Assembly: GCA_013433145.1 (NCBI GenBank)
Contig: CM024173.1
Coordinates: forward strand, 3,133,101-3,197,100
Source of the DNA: Ascaris suum
Lineage: Eukaryota > Nematoda > Chromadorea > Rhabditida > Ascarididae
Length of the DNA stretch: 64,000 bases
Direction of reading: 5' to 3'
Positions 47,201-63,787 of this stretch are shown here, piece by piece. The position numbers and the translations under genes are program-made. The notes under the pieces are model-generated. The model had not been told where the DNA came from. It did not search any database and saw only the letters and a list, made by a program, of their open reading frames with translations. Numbering within the stretch: the first letter of the stretch is position 1; each line of letters starts with the position of its first letter.

Positions 47201-48826
47201 AGATAGGCTAGCATTGGATAAACAGTTTGAAGGAATATAACCTACACGGCTTTTCCTTGCGAATCCCCACTCCGCTTTCTTGAAGTGCCAGCTCGTGCAG
47301 CCGCCGTACGCGCATTCAGCCTCTTTTTTGTATTCTTCGAACAAGGAGGCGCTGTCTGCGTGTTTCGCTCCTACATTTAGATTTCATCACTACCATATCA
47401 AACTCTTTCTTATCATAATTTATACGTATAACTCGATCCTAAGAAGTTTCCTGAGACTACAGCCTCTAAAATGCCGAAGGAGAGAACGTGAGGTTAGACC
47501 TCCTCCCCTCTTAATCTCAGAACACGAGGCCAGACTTCCTCTTATTCCCTCACAACCTTGGCGTAGTTGGGAAAAATTTATAGATTCAAGAAACCTGTTG
47601 GCCTTTTCATTTCTTACAGAATGCAGAAAATCGCCAAAACTTATTTACAAACAAAGAATAATTATCGATTTCTCTTTAAAATTCAAAACTTATCTGTGAA
47701 TCATTCTATTGAGTAAATAAACCATTCCCATCTCTTCCTACAAATACGATTTTCAGCTATGGCAGCAATAGATAGAAGCTATGAAACTGATTCAAAAAAC
47801 AGGATCATAAAGTGACAATAATATTGGGGAAATTATGAAAAAACTTTCTGAGCGGAAATATTCTTGCGCAAATATTGGATAGGCAAATGGGAGTGCATCG
47901 AAGAGACGAACCATTTGGCAGCACCTCCCATTAAGACGTCTTGAGAGGGTCATTTTGGAAACAGGAATGCTCGTCTCTTCGAAGAGTCTCCAACAGAGGA
48001 GCTCTAGCGAGCGGATCTTCTTGCTGAGATAATCCTCAATTAGCTGCTTTACACGTGGTTCCTTCCAGTTGATCCCTACCGCATCGCCATATCGTTTTGA
48101 CGCACCTCTCTTGTCCTCCTTTCTTGCTTAACATACATCATTGAGTTATACATCACACCTCTGCAAATCGTTCAGGTAACACTAATTGTAGCTCACATAC
48201 GAACAAATATGCTGCACAACACATTAATCAATGCAAAGGATGCATACGCGAAAAAGCTGAATCCCTTTCTTTCATGCAGATGCTGCTAAGTAACTATGCT
48301 CGGTCGAGCAAACAGCTTCATGTGACGATGGAAAAGTGTGGTTTTTTAAAACGGTTTTTATTCAACTAAACCTTATATAAGCACTGAGTGTAGATAAAAA
48401 ATAAAAATAAAATATTTTCGCTCAGATTTTTATTCAAATAAGCCTCGTTCTTTTATCCTTCATCATATTATTAACACCCCGTATGGTTTTCTATATATTT
48501 CACAACTATATATGCTTGTATTAATATAAATTACACGTTATTTACATGACTGTTTCACGTAGAACTATGAAATATTTCAATTATGATATTTAGCACTCAC
48601 ATAAAGAATCGCTATCCTGATTTGAAGGTGAAAAGTCTTCAAGCATGACTTGTGATGTGCATCGCATCGAATTATCCGTCAGTTCGTGAGGCATTTCAAC
48701 GATATCGTCATCGACAAGAACTTTCTCGACGGAAATCATTTCATCAACAATTGAGCAATTTGTCGATTCGTTGAATGTTGTTGAAAAGGATTCATCGTGT
48801 AATTCAACATGCATATTTTCATCCAT
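41215..48826 (-). CDS. Large unrecognised gene with FLYWCH-like zinc-finger block
   Basis: About 13 exons and 615 residues; I do not recognise the family. Exons: 48826-48601 (acidic; donor GTGAGT), 48126 to about 47938 (basic, helix-rich, INWKEPRVKQLIEDYLSKK), 47370-47246, about 46788-46684, 46600-46416, 46166-46056, 45941-45891, 45656-45490 (acidic, Ser/Gly-rich), 44881-44674, 43834-43679, 43256-43092, 42339-42206 and 41269-41215 (EEDVEEFLA, stop). From the 46600 exon on, all phases match. The 44881 and 43834 exons join into QYFRCSRC...HRRMRTN...THHPLC, spaced like a FLYWCH Cys2-His zinc finger, followed by a conserved-looking basic block with Cys. The layout suggests a nuclear, perhaps DNA-binding, protein. 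Weak points are the donor of exon 2 and the join of exons 4 and 5, where the best sites disagree in phase. Confidence 0.65.
41380..41960 (-). other. Cluster of short acidic candidate exons
   Basis: Three minus-strand blocks each follow a good acceptor and encode short acidic peptides. One begins near 41427 after TTGTTCAAG (KDAENDEGNSEL), one near 41674 after TTTTGCAG (IEFEENDSFVEDTDD), and one near 41970 after GTATAG (IYDVLN...DADNCE). They resemble in character the accepted last exon at 41215-41269. Their entry phase (two leftover bases) does not fit the preceding exon at 42206. They may be alternative or decayed copies of the terminal exon. Confidence 0.35.
46840..46863. repeat. (CAG)8 trinucleotide repeat
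   Basis: Eight perfect CAG units on plus, preceded by an 11-base T run, lie in the intron just upstream of the fourth exon of the large minus-strand gene (CTG/poly-A on the sense strand). Confidence 0.95.
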
Positions 48827-48828
48827 AT

Positions 48829-48838
48829 CTGAAAACTA
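48829..48838 (-). promoter_or_regulatory. Candidate trans-splice acceptor of the large unrecognised gene
   Basis: TAGTTTTCAG ends two bases before the ATG at 48826. Such a short leader fits spliced-leader addition in nematodes, though an upstream non-coding exon is also possible. Confidence 0.5.
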
Positions 48839-50359
48839 TAAATTCGGCACTTCTTTTAATGGGAAATCATGAAGTTGCGCCCGAAAGAGCATATTACAAA
48901 CATCTGCGAATGAGCGATCTTCATTGCTTTCGATTTAAGAAAAAGGTCCTCCATAATAACCGGAAATAAAAAGACTTCAATAAAAAGATATAGGGAAATA
49001 ACAAAAAGTTGAATGCAAAATAAGCGTATTTTGTGGGGTAATAAACAAAAAAAAAGCATTTCTTAGGGATCTCTCTCGAACGCTATTATCTTGAAATGCG
49101 AAATAAGCATAGTGATTGCAAACGAAAATCAATTTTAACCTTTCCGAAAACTATATCAATGCAGAAATTCCCATCGATCACTACTGAAATTGATAAATTC
49201 GATTCGGCCGAACTAGCTCAACCCTTTCGTAAGCGCTGATAAACACTCGAAGTCGGCTCGCGTGATATTTTCTCTACCAATAGGTTTATATCGGGTAGTG
49301 TTCAAATTTAGTTTTATGGTCACTACTTCTTGAAGTGTAATAAATCCCGAAATAAGTACTACAAGAAAGGCACCAGAAGACAGACAGGTCCTGATTTGGT
49401 GAGTGGACACCGATATTACAGTCAAATGCTGCCCTTCTGCAAAGATTAATTTAAACAGGTGAATAGATAGTAAGGCATTAAACAGGTGATAGTAAGTGAA
49501 TAGATAGTGTGGCACACACGACCGAATCATTTTATGCATACTGCAAACCGAACTGCAGGAAAAAAGAAGTAAGTTCACGGTAGTGATGCCTCGTAAAATG
49601 ACCTGGTAATGCGCTGTTTATATATTTGGGCACAACGAAATTGCGCCTGCCGCTTACCTCACGTACGCAAGATGACCCTCACAGGCACCCTTTTATGCAA
49701 ATGAACGCAGTCATAGAATTAGGACAACGCTTGTCCAGTCAGAATCAGAAAGATGCGTAGATCAGAATTGAAAGGATGACCTGGGCCAAGACCGGGGGAG
49801 GATTGCACTTTTCACCTAGACCCTTCCTTCGGCAGACTTGAATAGTGGGCATTCACCGAATACAGGCTCATGAAACCTTGAGGTCTCCAAGGTCAAAATC
49901 AAAATTTTTGATTTTGGAGACCTTAGGGAAGGATTCCAAGGTCAAAAAGTTTTGATTTTAAAAAAAAGGACTCCTGGAATACTCAAGCCTCGAAACATGC
50001 ATTAAAGGTAAGGCGGCGATGCGCCAAATTTAGACGGTGGCCAATTAGTCATAAAAAGACCTCCGAAACAAAAACAATGGAAAAACGCCCAAACAAGCGA
50101 TGAAAGTGAGATCATCGGATTGACGACGCAAAATTGTTGGGCAAATTTCAACATCACTGAGGACGCATAATCATATCCGCTATGATGCTAATAAAGTATT
50201 TATTCAATGAAGCACATTTAAATGGAAATCTGTCTCCTTAGAATGAGACGCAAAAGTCATGGGAAGGTGTGCAAAGAAATTAGCGATAATTGGCCTCTTC
50301 TTCGAAGAAAACCCGTGGAAATTCAAATTATCGCAACGAACCTTTTTAGCATTCAAATC
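48839..50359. other. Intergenic interval
   Basis: A minus-strand open frame at 49213-49578 includes QHLTVISVSTHQ. It faintly recalls the endonuclease of RTE-type retrotransposons but is too short and degraded to call. Near 49889-49960 lies a small hairpin and direct repeat (see findings). Confidence 0.35.
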
Positions 50360-50960
50360 GCCATTCGAAAACATTTCTTTGAAACTGCGAAAAGTTTCCA
50401 CGCCATCAAAACAATGAAATCAGCCACATGAACCTTCGTGTCGTTGATCGATTCATAGCGTGGTGCCATCTGTTCCCACCGATCGGAGCAAAATCAAAGA
50501 TACAACGACCTATGCACATTTTCCGCAGCATTATAACGAGGGTGGCATTTGTGGGGATTTGCGAGCAATTCGACACTCATCATGACGGTTTTACAACTTA
50601 TTTCAGTGGTACTTTGATTATTTCTGAAGACAACACTACAGCAATCATAAGCACACAAAGTGAAATAAATAGATGAAAATGAAGGGTTGGTGACAATGCA
50701 CCCAGTCGGCGGTGAAAACATGGAAGCAAACAACGTATATGGCTCGCGCTGCCTAAAACTGAACATAAAAATTGGCTCGAATGGTGCTCTTCGCTCAAAG
50801 AAGTCTGCTGGGACGAGTATCGTGAACACTCTCGTCGTTTCGGTGAACCGCTTATGGATTAGCGAAGCTCGGATATGAGAGGATATGTGTGAAAGTCTTC
50901 TGGATCTTCAGTTCGCTTCATGCGGTTCTTCAGCGAATCGCCGCATCATCCGACTAGGTT
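50360..50960 (-). CDS. Possible gene fragment, unrecognised
   Basis: Several minus-strand stretches look coding but their order and frames are not settled. At about 50900-50940 a frame reads SLKNRMKRTEDPEDFHTYP. A longer frame covers 50640-50870. At about 50500-50580 a frame reads VELLANPHKCHPRYNAAENVH; from there a GTCGTT donor in phase 2 fits a 15-codon exon near 50370 (FKEMFSNGDLNAKK) with a GTTCGT donor. I cannot name a family. It may be a short conserved gene with small introns or a decayed one. Confidence 0.35.
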
Positions 50961-51995
50961 AATGGCTGCGCTCGCAGAACCTTGACATAACATCCAGCAA
51001 TTGTCTTAAACATGCCTTTAGTGGGGCCATTGACCAGGTCTATCGTTTAGCGAGATGCGCAATTCACTCTTCCGGTTCAACGAGTTACCTAATACGAGGG
51101 CTATTCACATCCTGTTAGTCAATTATGAACGCAACACAACATCCCATTCAACAAACTCAAACTCCTTATTATGGAAACCTCCGTGGAATCTGACACCTAC
51201 TGAGCGCAATTGTATCATCATGCGCATCCCCGCCAAATCGGCGATGGAAGCATCACTGTCAGTTCATCACCACAATGAAAAATGGCAGTTTAGTGGATGT
51301 GGTCCTCTTAAATGGAGTATTCCCTTCAAAATGTCTGCTTGTATAAGGTGATACCCGTTGTTGGTTAGATGATTTAAGCTAGTTCACCTCCTTTAAATAA
51401 CAATAATAACCTCTATATTTTAGGATTATTCTACTTGATTAACTCATACTTTCCAAAGAAAAAAGGAACAAAACCGATTTTTCGCTCTCGGTGCATTTCG
51501 TCTATTGGCCGTCGACGGTATTTTCCCTTAGCAACAAATGGAGAAATGGGCGCGTTATCTGATTTAGTCGTTTAATGAAGTGAGTGTTTCGTTTGTTCGG
51601 ATAAACGTTTTCCGTTGTTTTTTTTTTCTTTGAAGTGAACTTTCTCCTAAAAGTACACAGTATTTTGTTGCACTTTTACAAGATTACATCACAATTTTAG
51701 GTTTAAATTATTTCAACGTTGTTCCATTTGTTTCACTTCGCCATTTATCTCTCCTTGCTCTGCCCTCTCTTTTATCGTCCAACAATCGTAAAAGTGATTC
51801 GCTAAAAAAATATGCAGTGATAACGAATTTATATATTTTCATTCCAATTGACAATTGCAATAAGCGACGCTACTTTTCAGAGCCCTCAATTCGGAATTCT
51901 CAGTCAGGTTCTAGAAAGAAGAAGCACATCGCTAACGACCTAAACGAGTTCTATTGTGTTGTGAATCCGTGACGAGGAAGTAGCACTGATTCGAG
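50961..51995. other. Presumed promoter and 5' region of lsm-7
   Basis: A plus-strand open frame at 51055-51351 shows no family resemblance and no splice context. The interval would separate the divergent minus-strand fragment from lsm-7. Confidence 0.35.
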
Positions 51996-54689
51996 ATGCC
52001 CGTAAGTGATAGCGTTTTACTGAGTGTTTACTTAATTAATTGCCATACTATTACTGTGGTTTGATTTTTATGCGCTACTATCTTGCATTCTAAGAACCCA
52101 TCTTGACGACTTTCGATTCTATATTTTATTTTACGAGAGTCAATCCCTCTATTCATTACTTTCAACTCGGGAGCCGATCACTGTGGAGTTATGAAACTTG
52201 GCGTTTACATTTTTCATCGTATCGATTCATAGCTTTCAGTGAAAGTTACAGGTATACGTCAATGTACCTAAGTTTAATATTTGCGTATATTTTAATAATG
52301 GTTGGGTCAACGAAACGATTCTGTTATGGAATGTTTCAAGAGAAGATCAGATTAATGAATTTTCGAGGGCGGTCGTTCTGATAAACACGATTGTAAAATT
52401 GCATAGTGTATCTGTTTCTCTAGAACTGTTTTCTTTCTTCAGACATGATTGTAAACTCTTTATACGAATGTCTCTGAGATTGTTTGCTAGGCTCAGCTGG
52501 TCTATAGATCCACAAGATGCATTGAATTGCAGTGAATTCAAGAACCTCTTTTGCTGAGTGAAGTTGTGATCGTTGAATGGCATTGCGTTAGGTTGGCTGC
52601 AGACGCACTAGAGCGCAGTTCTAGACGAGGCCAGTTCGCGGAGTCATAATTTCTCTTCTCTTGGACGTCCTTTGGACCCTGTAGTTCTCCTTCTTTTCTA
52701 TGTGAAGTCGTTCCGAATTGTCTTTCACTGATGTCACCTTCGTTCATCTATTCCTGAGCATGTTTTGCGCCGCTTTCCTTGACTAGAATGCTGTATTTAA
52801 AAATTTCCTTGCTCCCCCTGAAACTCTAGTTTTCTAAGCCAACTCTTAGTGCAGTTAGCACCTACCGATCTTTCCCGTACCTTCTATTTCTGGATACACT
52901 TTATATGGCTTTCCTCTGGTGTCTCATCGTAAAATGTTTACCTGGAAGCAGTGTGTTCTTGATCCGAGCATTTAGCAGCAGTTCACAATGCGATGTACAG
53001 TGTTTTGATGTGTATGGCTTGCTAACTGTGAAGCAGACACGTTGATCTGGCCTTGGCTGATATGATTGACGTCTGGTTGAGATTTATTGCCCATTCTTTA
53101 GGCTTGCCTGTTCAGGAGTAAGGTTTGAGTGGTTAAGGTTCTTTTGCAAAGTATTCTATTGGTGACAATTCCGTCAGGTAAGACTGTGCATTCGACGAAT
53201 AACGAGCATATAGAGCAAAAAGTTCAGTATTTAGAGTGGCTTCTATTTTTGGTTAGTCTGTTCGATGGGAATCTTCGTAGACTCAGGTCAAATCCGGAGC
53301 TAAATTCGTCATCGATTATGATTCACCACAGTCTAGCATAAGACATAGGATGATGGTTTTATGATGTCATCCGATATTGCTTGTTGGAGAAATCAGTTCC
53401 GATTGTTCTTCCGATCAGTATGCAAATTTCACAACCACCAGAAATTCATTGATTCTGAATGCTAATTCTTATTCGTGGTATTGGTCTGCTTCAGTGACGT
53501 TGTTAGTACGGTCGACAACCAACTGTTAACAGCAAGCGACTGTAGCTGTTAAAGAAGTGGTCAGGAGGTATACGCAGTACACAACATTTCACCGCGCAGG
53601 CAGTAAGCAATTACAGCACATCTCTTTTTGAATGAGCTCTACCATAAGAAATTAGCTTTGCAGAGACGTGATGTTGTTGTTACAGGAAAAGGATGACTCA
53701 ACGAGGAAGAAGAAGGAGTCGATTGTTGATTTATCACGCTTTATAGACAAGAAGATTCGGGTCAAGTTCCAAGGAGGCCGAGAAGGTTCCCCTTCCTTCT
53801 TATATCTTCATGCCCATTTCGCAGTGTGCTGCCGGAGATTTACTTATATGTTTGCACTGTTGAAAGAAAAGAGACACTAAATGAACTTAACGTTCAGTGA
53901 TAGAATCGAAGAAAATCTTTCCTGTTCAACGAAGCTTTGTATTTGAGCCAAAAAAGCCGTTATATTTTATTTTTTATTAATGAAAGAGTGAGGCTGAACG
54001 ATTTTCCTCTCCCGCTGTCGACAGTGCGAGAGAAAAAAGTTCCTAGCAAAAAGCCGAGCTCCTGTTAATCCGAGAGTTTTATTTACAACGACAATAATTA
54101 TCGTCTATTCATCAAAAATTCTCCCGCTAGTAACTTCAATTCGCATTCATTAAAATGGTTTATGAATGTTTTCTTCATATTAATGGTAGTGATGGTTTGC
54201 AGCGTCAGGTATACTCAAAGGATACGATGCGCTCATCAATCTTGTCTTAGATAACGCAGTGGAATATGTACGCGATTCCGAAGATCCTCAAAAGATCACT
54301 GAGGTTAGCATGCAATCCACTTTCACAACACAGAAAACACTTGAAAATACCATCGAATGTCCTCGAAGGATTTTCACTAAAATCCTCCAAAGTGATTTTT
54401 ATTCACTTCTTCTCTCTTGTGAGGTGTAATAATTTGAAATTTATACGACCATCGATGGAAATTGCCGGTAAGCGTTTTTGTAGACATCTATGATATATCT
54501 TCGTTTATTGATTGATATTTTAAAAATTTTGTGTTTATTACAGTCTATTTTAATTGATTTTTCGTTTTGATATTTGTTGAACATTTATAGGAGACAAGGG
54601 CATTGGGTTTAATAGTGGCGAGAGGAACCGCAATAACGGTCGTCGCACCCAATGATGGCATCGAGCAAATTGCCAATCCTTTCGTCTGA
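51996..54689 (+). CDS. lsm-7: LSM7, U6 snRNA-associated Sm-like protein
   Basis: L-Sm protein 7 is part of the nuclear LSM2-8 ring, which stabilises U6 snRNA for splicing, and of the cytoplasmic LSM1-7 ring, which promotes decapping and decay of mRNA. Exon 1 is 51996-52001 (ATG CCC, donor GTAAGT), exon 2 is 53686-53785, exon 3 is 54203-54303 and exon 4 is 54591-54689. Phases agree and give 101 residues, the usual LSM7 length. The Lys-rich start KKKESIVDLSRFIDKKIRV leads into Sm motif 1 (VKFQGGREASGILKGYD..LNLVLD) and then EYVRDSEDP. Sm motif 2 is GLIVARGTAITVVAP, and the end is IEQIANPFV. The first intron is 1.7 kb and splits off only two codons. Confidence 0.97.
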
Positions 54690-54769
54690 TATTCGCTTCT
54701 TTTTATCGACTCTTTGTCCATTGTGTATCACTCCATAAACTCTCTTTACGTTTTTTATTTGGGCACTGC

Positions 54770-54775
54770 AATAAA
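54770..54775 (+). terminator. Polyadenylation signal of lsm-7
   Basis: AATAAA about 80 bases after the stop codon. Confidence 0.7.
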
Positions 54776-56233
54776 ACCTATTTTCTCTCTATTGACTAAT
54801 CAAATCCCATTTAAGCGTGGAGAGGAATTTAAAAGGAAGCATAGAACAAAGTTGTTGAATTTCTTGGAAGCGTTGGAAATCATAAAACAAAAAAACCGAC
54901 CCGAATGCTTTTCATACGAGAGGTAAAACCATTACAAAATCGATAGAGCAATCGAAATTGCAATAAAGGGTGGCGAGGTTTTTTTTCGCCATTTTTATTA
55001 AAAAGCATAATTAGATTTTATGCTCTTTGTTAAAAGTTGTTTTCTCTGCAGAGACGAAAATGCATCAATGGGAATAATTTATAGGTCCACTTCGGCGCAG
55101 TTCAAAAATTATCGAAATAATTGAAATTACGCGCATTTAATAAATTCACTGTTGGATGATTCGTTCGCTCTAAATTACACTCATTGTTTTGCGAATATAT
55201 TTGTGAGGTTTATTCGATTTGCTGTCTTTAATATGAATATATTTATTTACATTTATGCGAATATTGAATATTGATCGTTAGTTTATTGATAGCTTTCGTT
55301 GATCAACGCTATCATCGATGCGCTTTTAAATTACAGTTTACCTTTGTTTGTTTGTGCTTTTGATAGGATTCAATGAAATGGTTTATGTGGAAAAAAATTT
55401 CAAAAAATAGGGCACAATATTTGACTCTATTTCATGTTTGAAATTTGCATCTAAAAGATAGTTGGGTGATGTGATAACGCAGAAATGTGATTTGCATCAA
55501 ATTGTTCATGGCCACGGATTTGTCGTCATCCACTAAAGCCACATCTCGACGGCGCAACTGTCGTAGCACGGAAGATTCACAATATTGCAGCGTAAAAAAA
55601 TCCAGGTTAACAGTCTCGCTAGAGTGTTGCGTCAACTGACAGGGGTGGGAATGCTCTCAAGAGGAAGTGGAATGCTCTGCGAAAGGCTTCCTTACCTTTA
55701 TGCAATAGTTGTTGACTTAGTATAGAGCGGGCGGAAAAAACTGAGAAAGATATGTCGATGATAGCATTTTATAGAATCGGATGATTTAACGCTGATTTGA
55801 ATGAAGCACTTGAATAATACGCTCATTTTACAACTACGTAGCAATACAATTGAAGAAAAGGCAGCCAAGTGAGCGTGCAAACAAAAATCATTATGTATAT
55901 TATATATAGAAAAATATAAGTGGAAGATATTTCCACAACAGCCGACGATACATTCCGATGATGGAAAATTATTCCCCACATCACATCTCATTCAATTCGA
56001 CAAACAGTCGATAGCGCTATTTCCGCAAAAATTATTTATCAGTGCGGCAGTTTGGAAGTGTGTTTCTTGCCGCACCTATGTATGTATAATTTATGCATCC
56101 GGAAGTTGCATAGTGAAAAGTGGTCGTATTAGAAATATGAGGTGGTATTCGAATCATGGGCTGGTTATTTGGAGGGAGATCATGCTAGTGGCCTTTCAGC
56201 AACATTAAACTAAATTCTGCGCATAGGTTTTGT
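54776..56233. other. Intergenic interval, convergent gene ends
   Basis: AT-rich, between lsm-7 (plus) and the membrane-protein gene (minus). Only short frames without splice context were seen. Confidence 0.4.
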
Positions 56234-57061
56234 TTATGTGGTTATATCGAAGTAAAGCTGTTTGAAAACGAGCACAAGAATGGTGGAAAGTCGTTCAGAT
56301 AAGGTTGCAGCCTCTACGGATGGTAGCCGGAAGCAGAGTAAATAGATGAGGTATACGATGCATTCGACCACAAAGATCAACAGAAGGCACACTACGACGA
56401 AGGCACATAACTTCGCCATATCAACGCAAAGCGTCCAGCAGCCATTACCTCTGTACACCTGAAATGATTTCACTCAACTGAGTCATCACCTCCAACCTTA
56501 AACAAATGCACTCAAGGTCAAGTATATATGCAGAGAGATGTGACTTTGACGTTTATGAAGTTGGTACATGGTTGTGAGATAATACTTATACTACTTCATT
56601 TCTGTTTGTCTCCATATTAACTCCCCCTGTATTGTTCTTCCGGGCACTACACTAACCCCCCCCCCCTCGGCCCACGCTAAAGCAAGGCATCCATAAGGTT
56701 ATTCCTATGAAACAAAAACTGCTGTTCTGGCTCAGTTTCCTCTTCATACTCATGTCACATTGTTTTCACTTGATAACTCCTACTTTATGCTCCTAACCTT
56801 CTGCCTTACGTTTACATGTCGGGAAAAGAAACTATACAACTGGACCTCAACCTGGCAACATTTGTACTGCGCAGGTTCCCTGAGGTGGTGATTGAGCGAA
56901 TGTGCTTCTGGAGGAGTGCCGAAGATAACGACAGTTGTCAGATCGTCGCGTAATGAAACAATCGATGTAGGTCGTAGCGATCTCCTTGCACTGTTTCCCA
57001 AGGAGGCGAATCGGTCGATGGATGCTTTTGAGGTCTTATCCTGCATATCGCCGCCATCCAT
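56234..57061 (-). CDS. Small single-pass membrane protein, unrecognised
   Basis: Two exons, 57061-56852 and 56458-56234, joined in phase 0 (donor GTTGAG, acceptor CATTTCAG), give 144 residues. The N-terminal half is hydrophilic, starting MDGGDMQDKTSKASIDRF, with a basic Ser/Arg stretch and no signal peptide. It ends in YKCCQ at the splice. Exon 2 has one long hydrophobic segment (roughly residues 87-113: KLCAFVVVCLLLIFVV...YLIYLLC), then a short tail ending FDITT. Basic residues lie on the N-terminal side, so either topology is possible. No family was recognised. A GTGTGCAG acceptor 10 bases before the ATG could be the trans-splice site. Confidence 0.6.
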
Positions 57062-57071
57062 ATACCGGCAA

Positions 57072-57083
57072 CTGCACACGCCT
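57072..57083 (-). promoter_or_regulatory. Candidate trans-splice acceptor of the membrane-protein gene
   Basis: AGGCGTGTGCAG ends 10 bases upstream of the ATG at 57061. The frame remains open through it, so a cis-spliced upstream exon is also possible. Confidence 0.35.
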
Positions 57084-58329
57084 AGTTCGCTTCAGCCAAT
57101 ATTGCTCCGTACTTGAAAGTGTTTGTACATAGCAAATGCAATATTGCAGGTTTTTTTTTTCATTGTGTAACGTCAATTGAATTTGTGCGAACATATCTAA
57201 TATGAAGAATGTAAATGGCTTTCATCCCCTCTTTTGCCCTTCATCAATGGCAAACTTCTTAAGCGGCATTCAATTGCACACACCGAACGTTTACGATATA
57301 TCGATAGTAGAGGCTTAGCGCTCTAAGTGATAGAAGTGTTATGCATGGATAGCTAATGAGATGATTTCTGCACAGTTAGAGAGTAAAAGAAACAATAGAA
57401 ATTTCAAGAGATTTTTCATTGCCTCTGTTCTTTTCTTTTTCCAAAATGTTCAGTATCTTTTATAAAAGCTTTAAAATAATATAGTAATGAGAATATAGCA
57501 TTGTTTTCGGCTCTTATCGACCATCATCGCATTATTTCATCGGGCAGCAATATGCAACTCTGAACACAACTATCGAATAAATAAGCAAAATGCGGGTCGC
57601 AATTACAAGAAGCAATGAGCGAAAATGCTTCCATGGAATGCGCATGCATCAATTTTTTTTTAAGGCACAAGCAATTCGCCGGTTGGAAATGTCGATTTTC
57701 CGCCAGAAAAATATTGCAACGCTTCTATACGATGAGTTTCTCGCCTTGTGATTTCGTTATGAAGTGCACATGACTATGAGCAGCTGTCGTTGCTCGAATT
57801 CGATCATTGACTATTATCACATTGCTGCAGGACATTTCATCTAGAAAGTGATGCTCTTCTTCCGATACTCACAAAGTTTTCGTAAATAGGCTCAGAATGG
57901 AGTGAGCGGCTAGTGTGTCGTTAGAAATGAATCCCACAAAATATCTCGAGCAAAATCATCTCACACACTTTACTTTGCAATTTATATATGAATTCTATAC
58001 TATAGACACTCTGATCAACCTGCATTTATGCAAATTCCTCCTTTCAATATTAATTTATTTATTATTCCATATGTTCTGATATTTGCGTTTTGATGTTTAG
58101 TATCGTTTTCTTTGCGTAACGCTATTTTCTTATTGGCTCGATCCCTTTTGCGCTTATATTATCATCTCTTTATCGTTTTCATATCTAACCGCCTCCTAGT
58201 TACTGTAAAATAAAAATGAAAAGTCGCCTCGACAATCGGTAAAGCAAAGGTTCGTCTAATCGTACGCATCACGAACTACACATGCAACACTTATGAAGAA
58301 GCGTCAGAAGGCTACTAATTAAAAAATTA
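57084..58329. other. Intergenic interval
   Basis: AT-rich; no exon recognised on either strand. Confidence 0.4.
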
Positions 58330-63560
<5,231 letters not shown>

Positions 63561-63787
63561 AACTCATTTGCTCGGCCCATTCTTCCTCTTCATCCCAAAG
63601 AATTGCACTCGGAACGTCCCCATTTCATCGTTTCGTCGATGCAGCGTTGCGAAACATCGCGGTTCAGGCAAGACGAAATGCTCTCGTGCGATCGATTGTA
63701 TACGATGTGTGGACGCACTTTGGTTACTTCTCGGGAATGGAAAATGCAGCACACTGTGTGCTTCTCTATCGATTAGCTGCTATTTAA
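63561..63787 (+). CDS. Candidate exon, unrecognised
   Basis: A frame without ATG, open from about 63561 to a TAA at 63787, reads as a plausible helical protein (FVDAALRNIAVQARRNALVR, then IVYDVWTHFGYFSG and a hydrophobic end). Its acceptor is not clear. The other two plus frames are also open here, which lowers confidence. It may be one exon of a gene that continues past the right edge. Confidence 0.3.

Noticed and set aside
49213..49578. Minus-strand frame with QHLTVISVSTHQ, recalling the TVISVYAPQ motif of RTE endonucleases
   Set aside because: Only one short motif matches and the following catalytic motifs are absent. At best it is a decayed fragment.
51055..51351. 98-codon plus-strand open frame upstream of lsm-7, suspected transposase remnant
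   Set aside because: No transposase catalytic motif or helix-turn-helix is visible and no terminal inverted repeats flank it.
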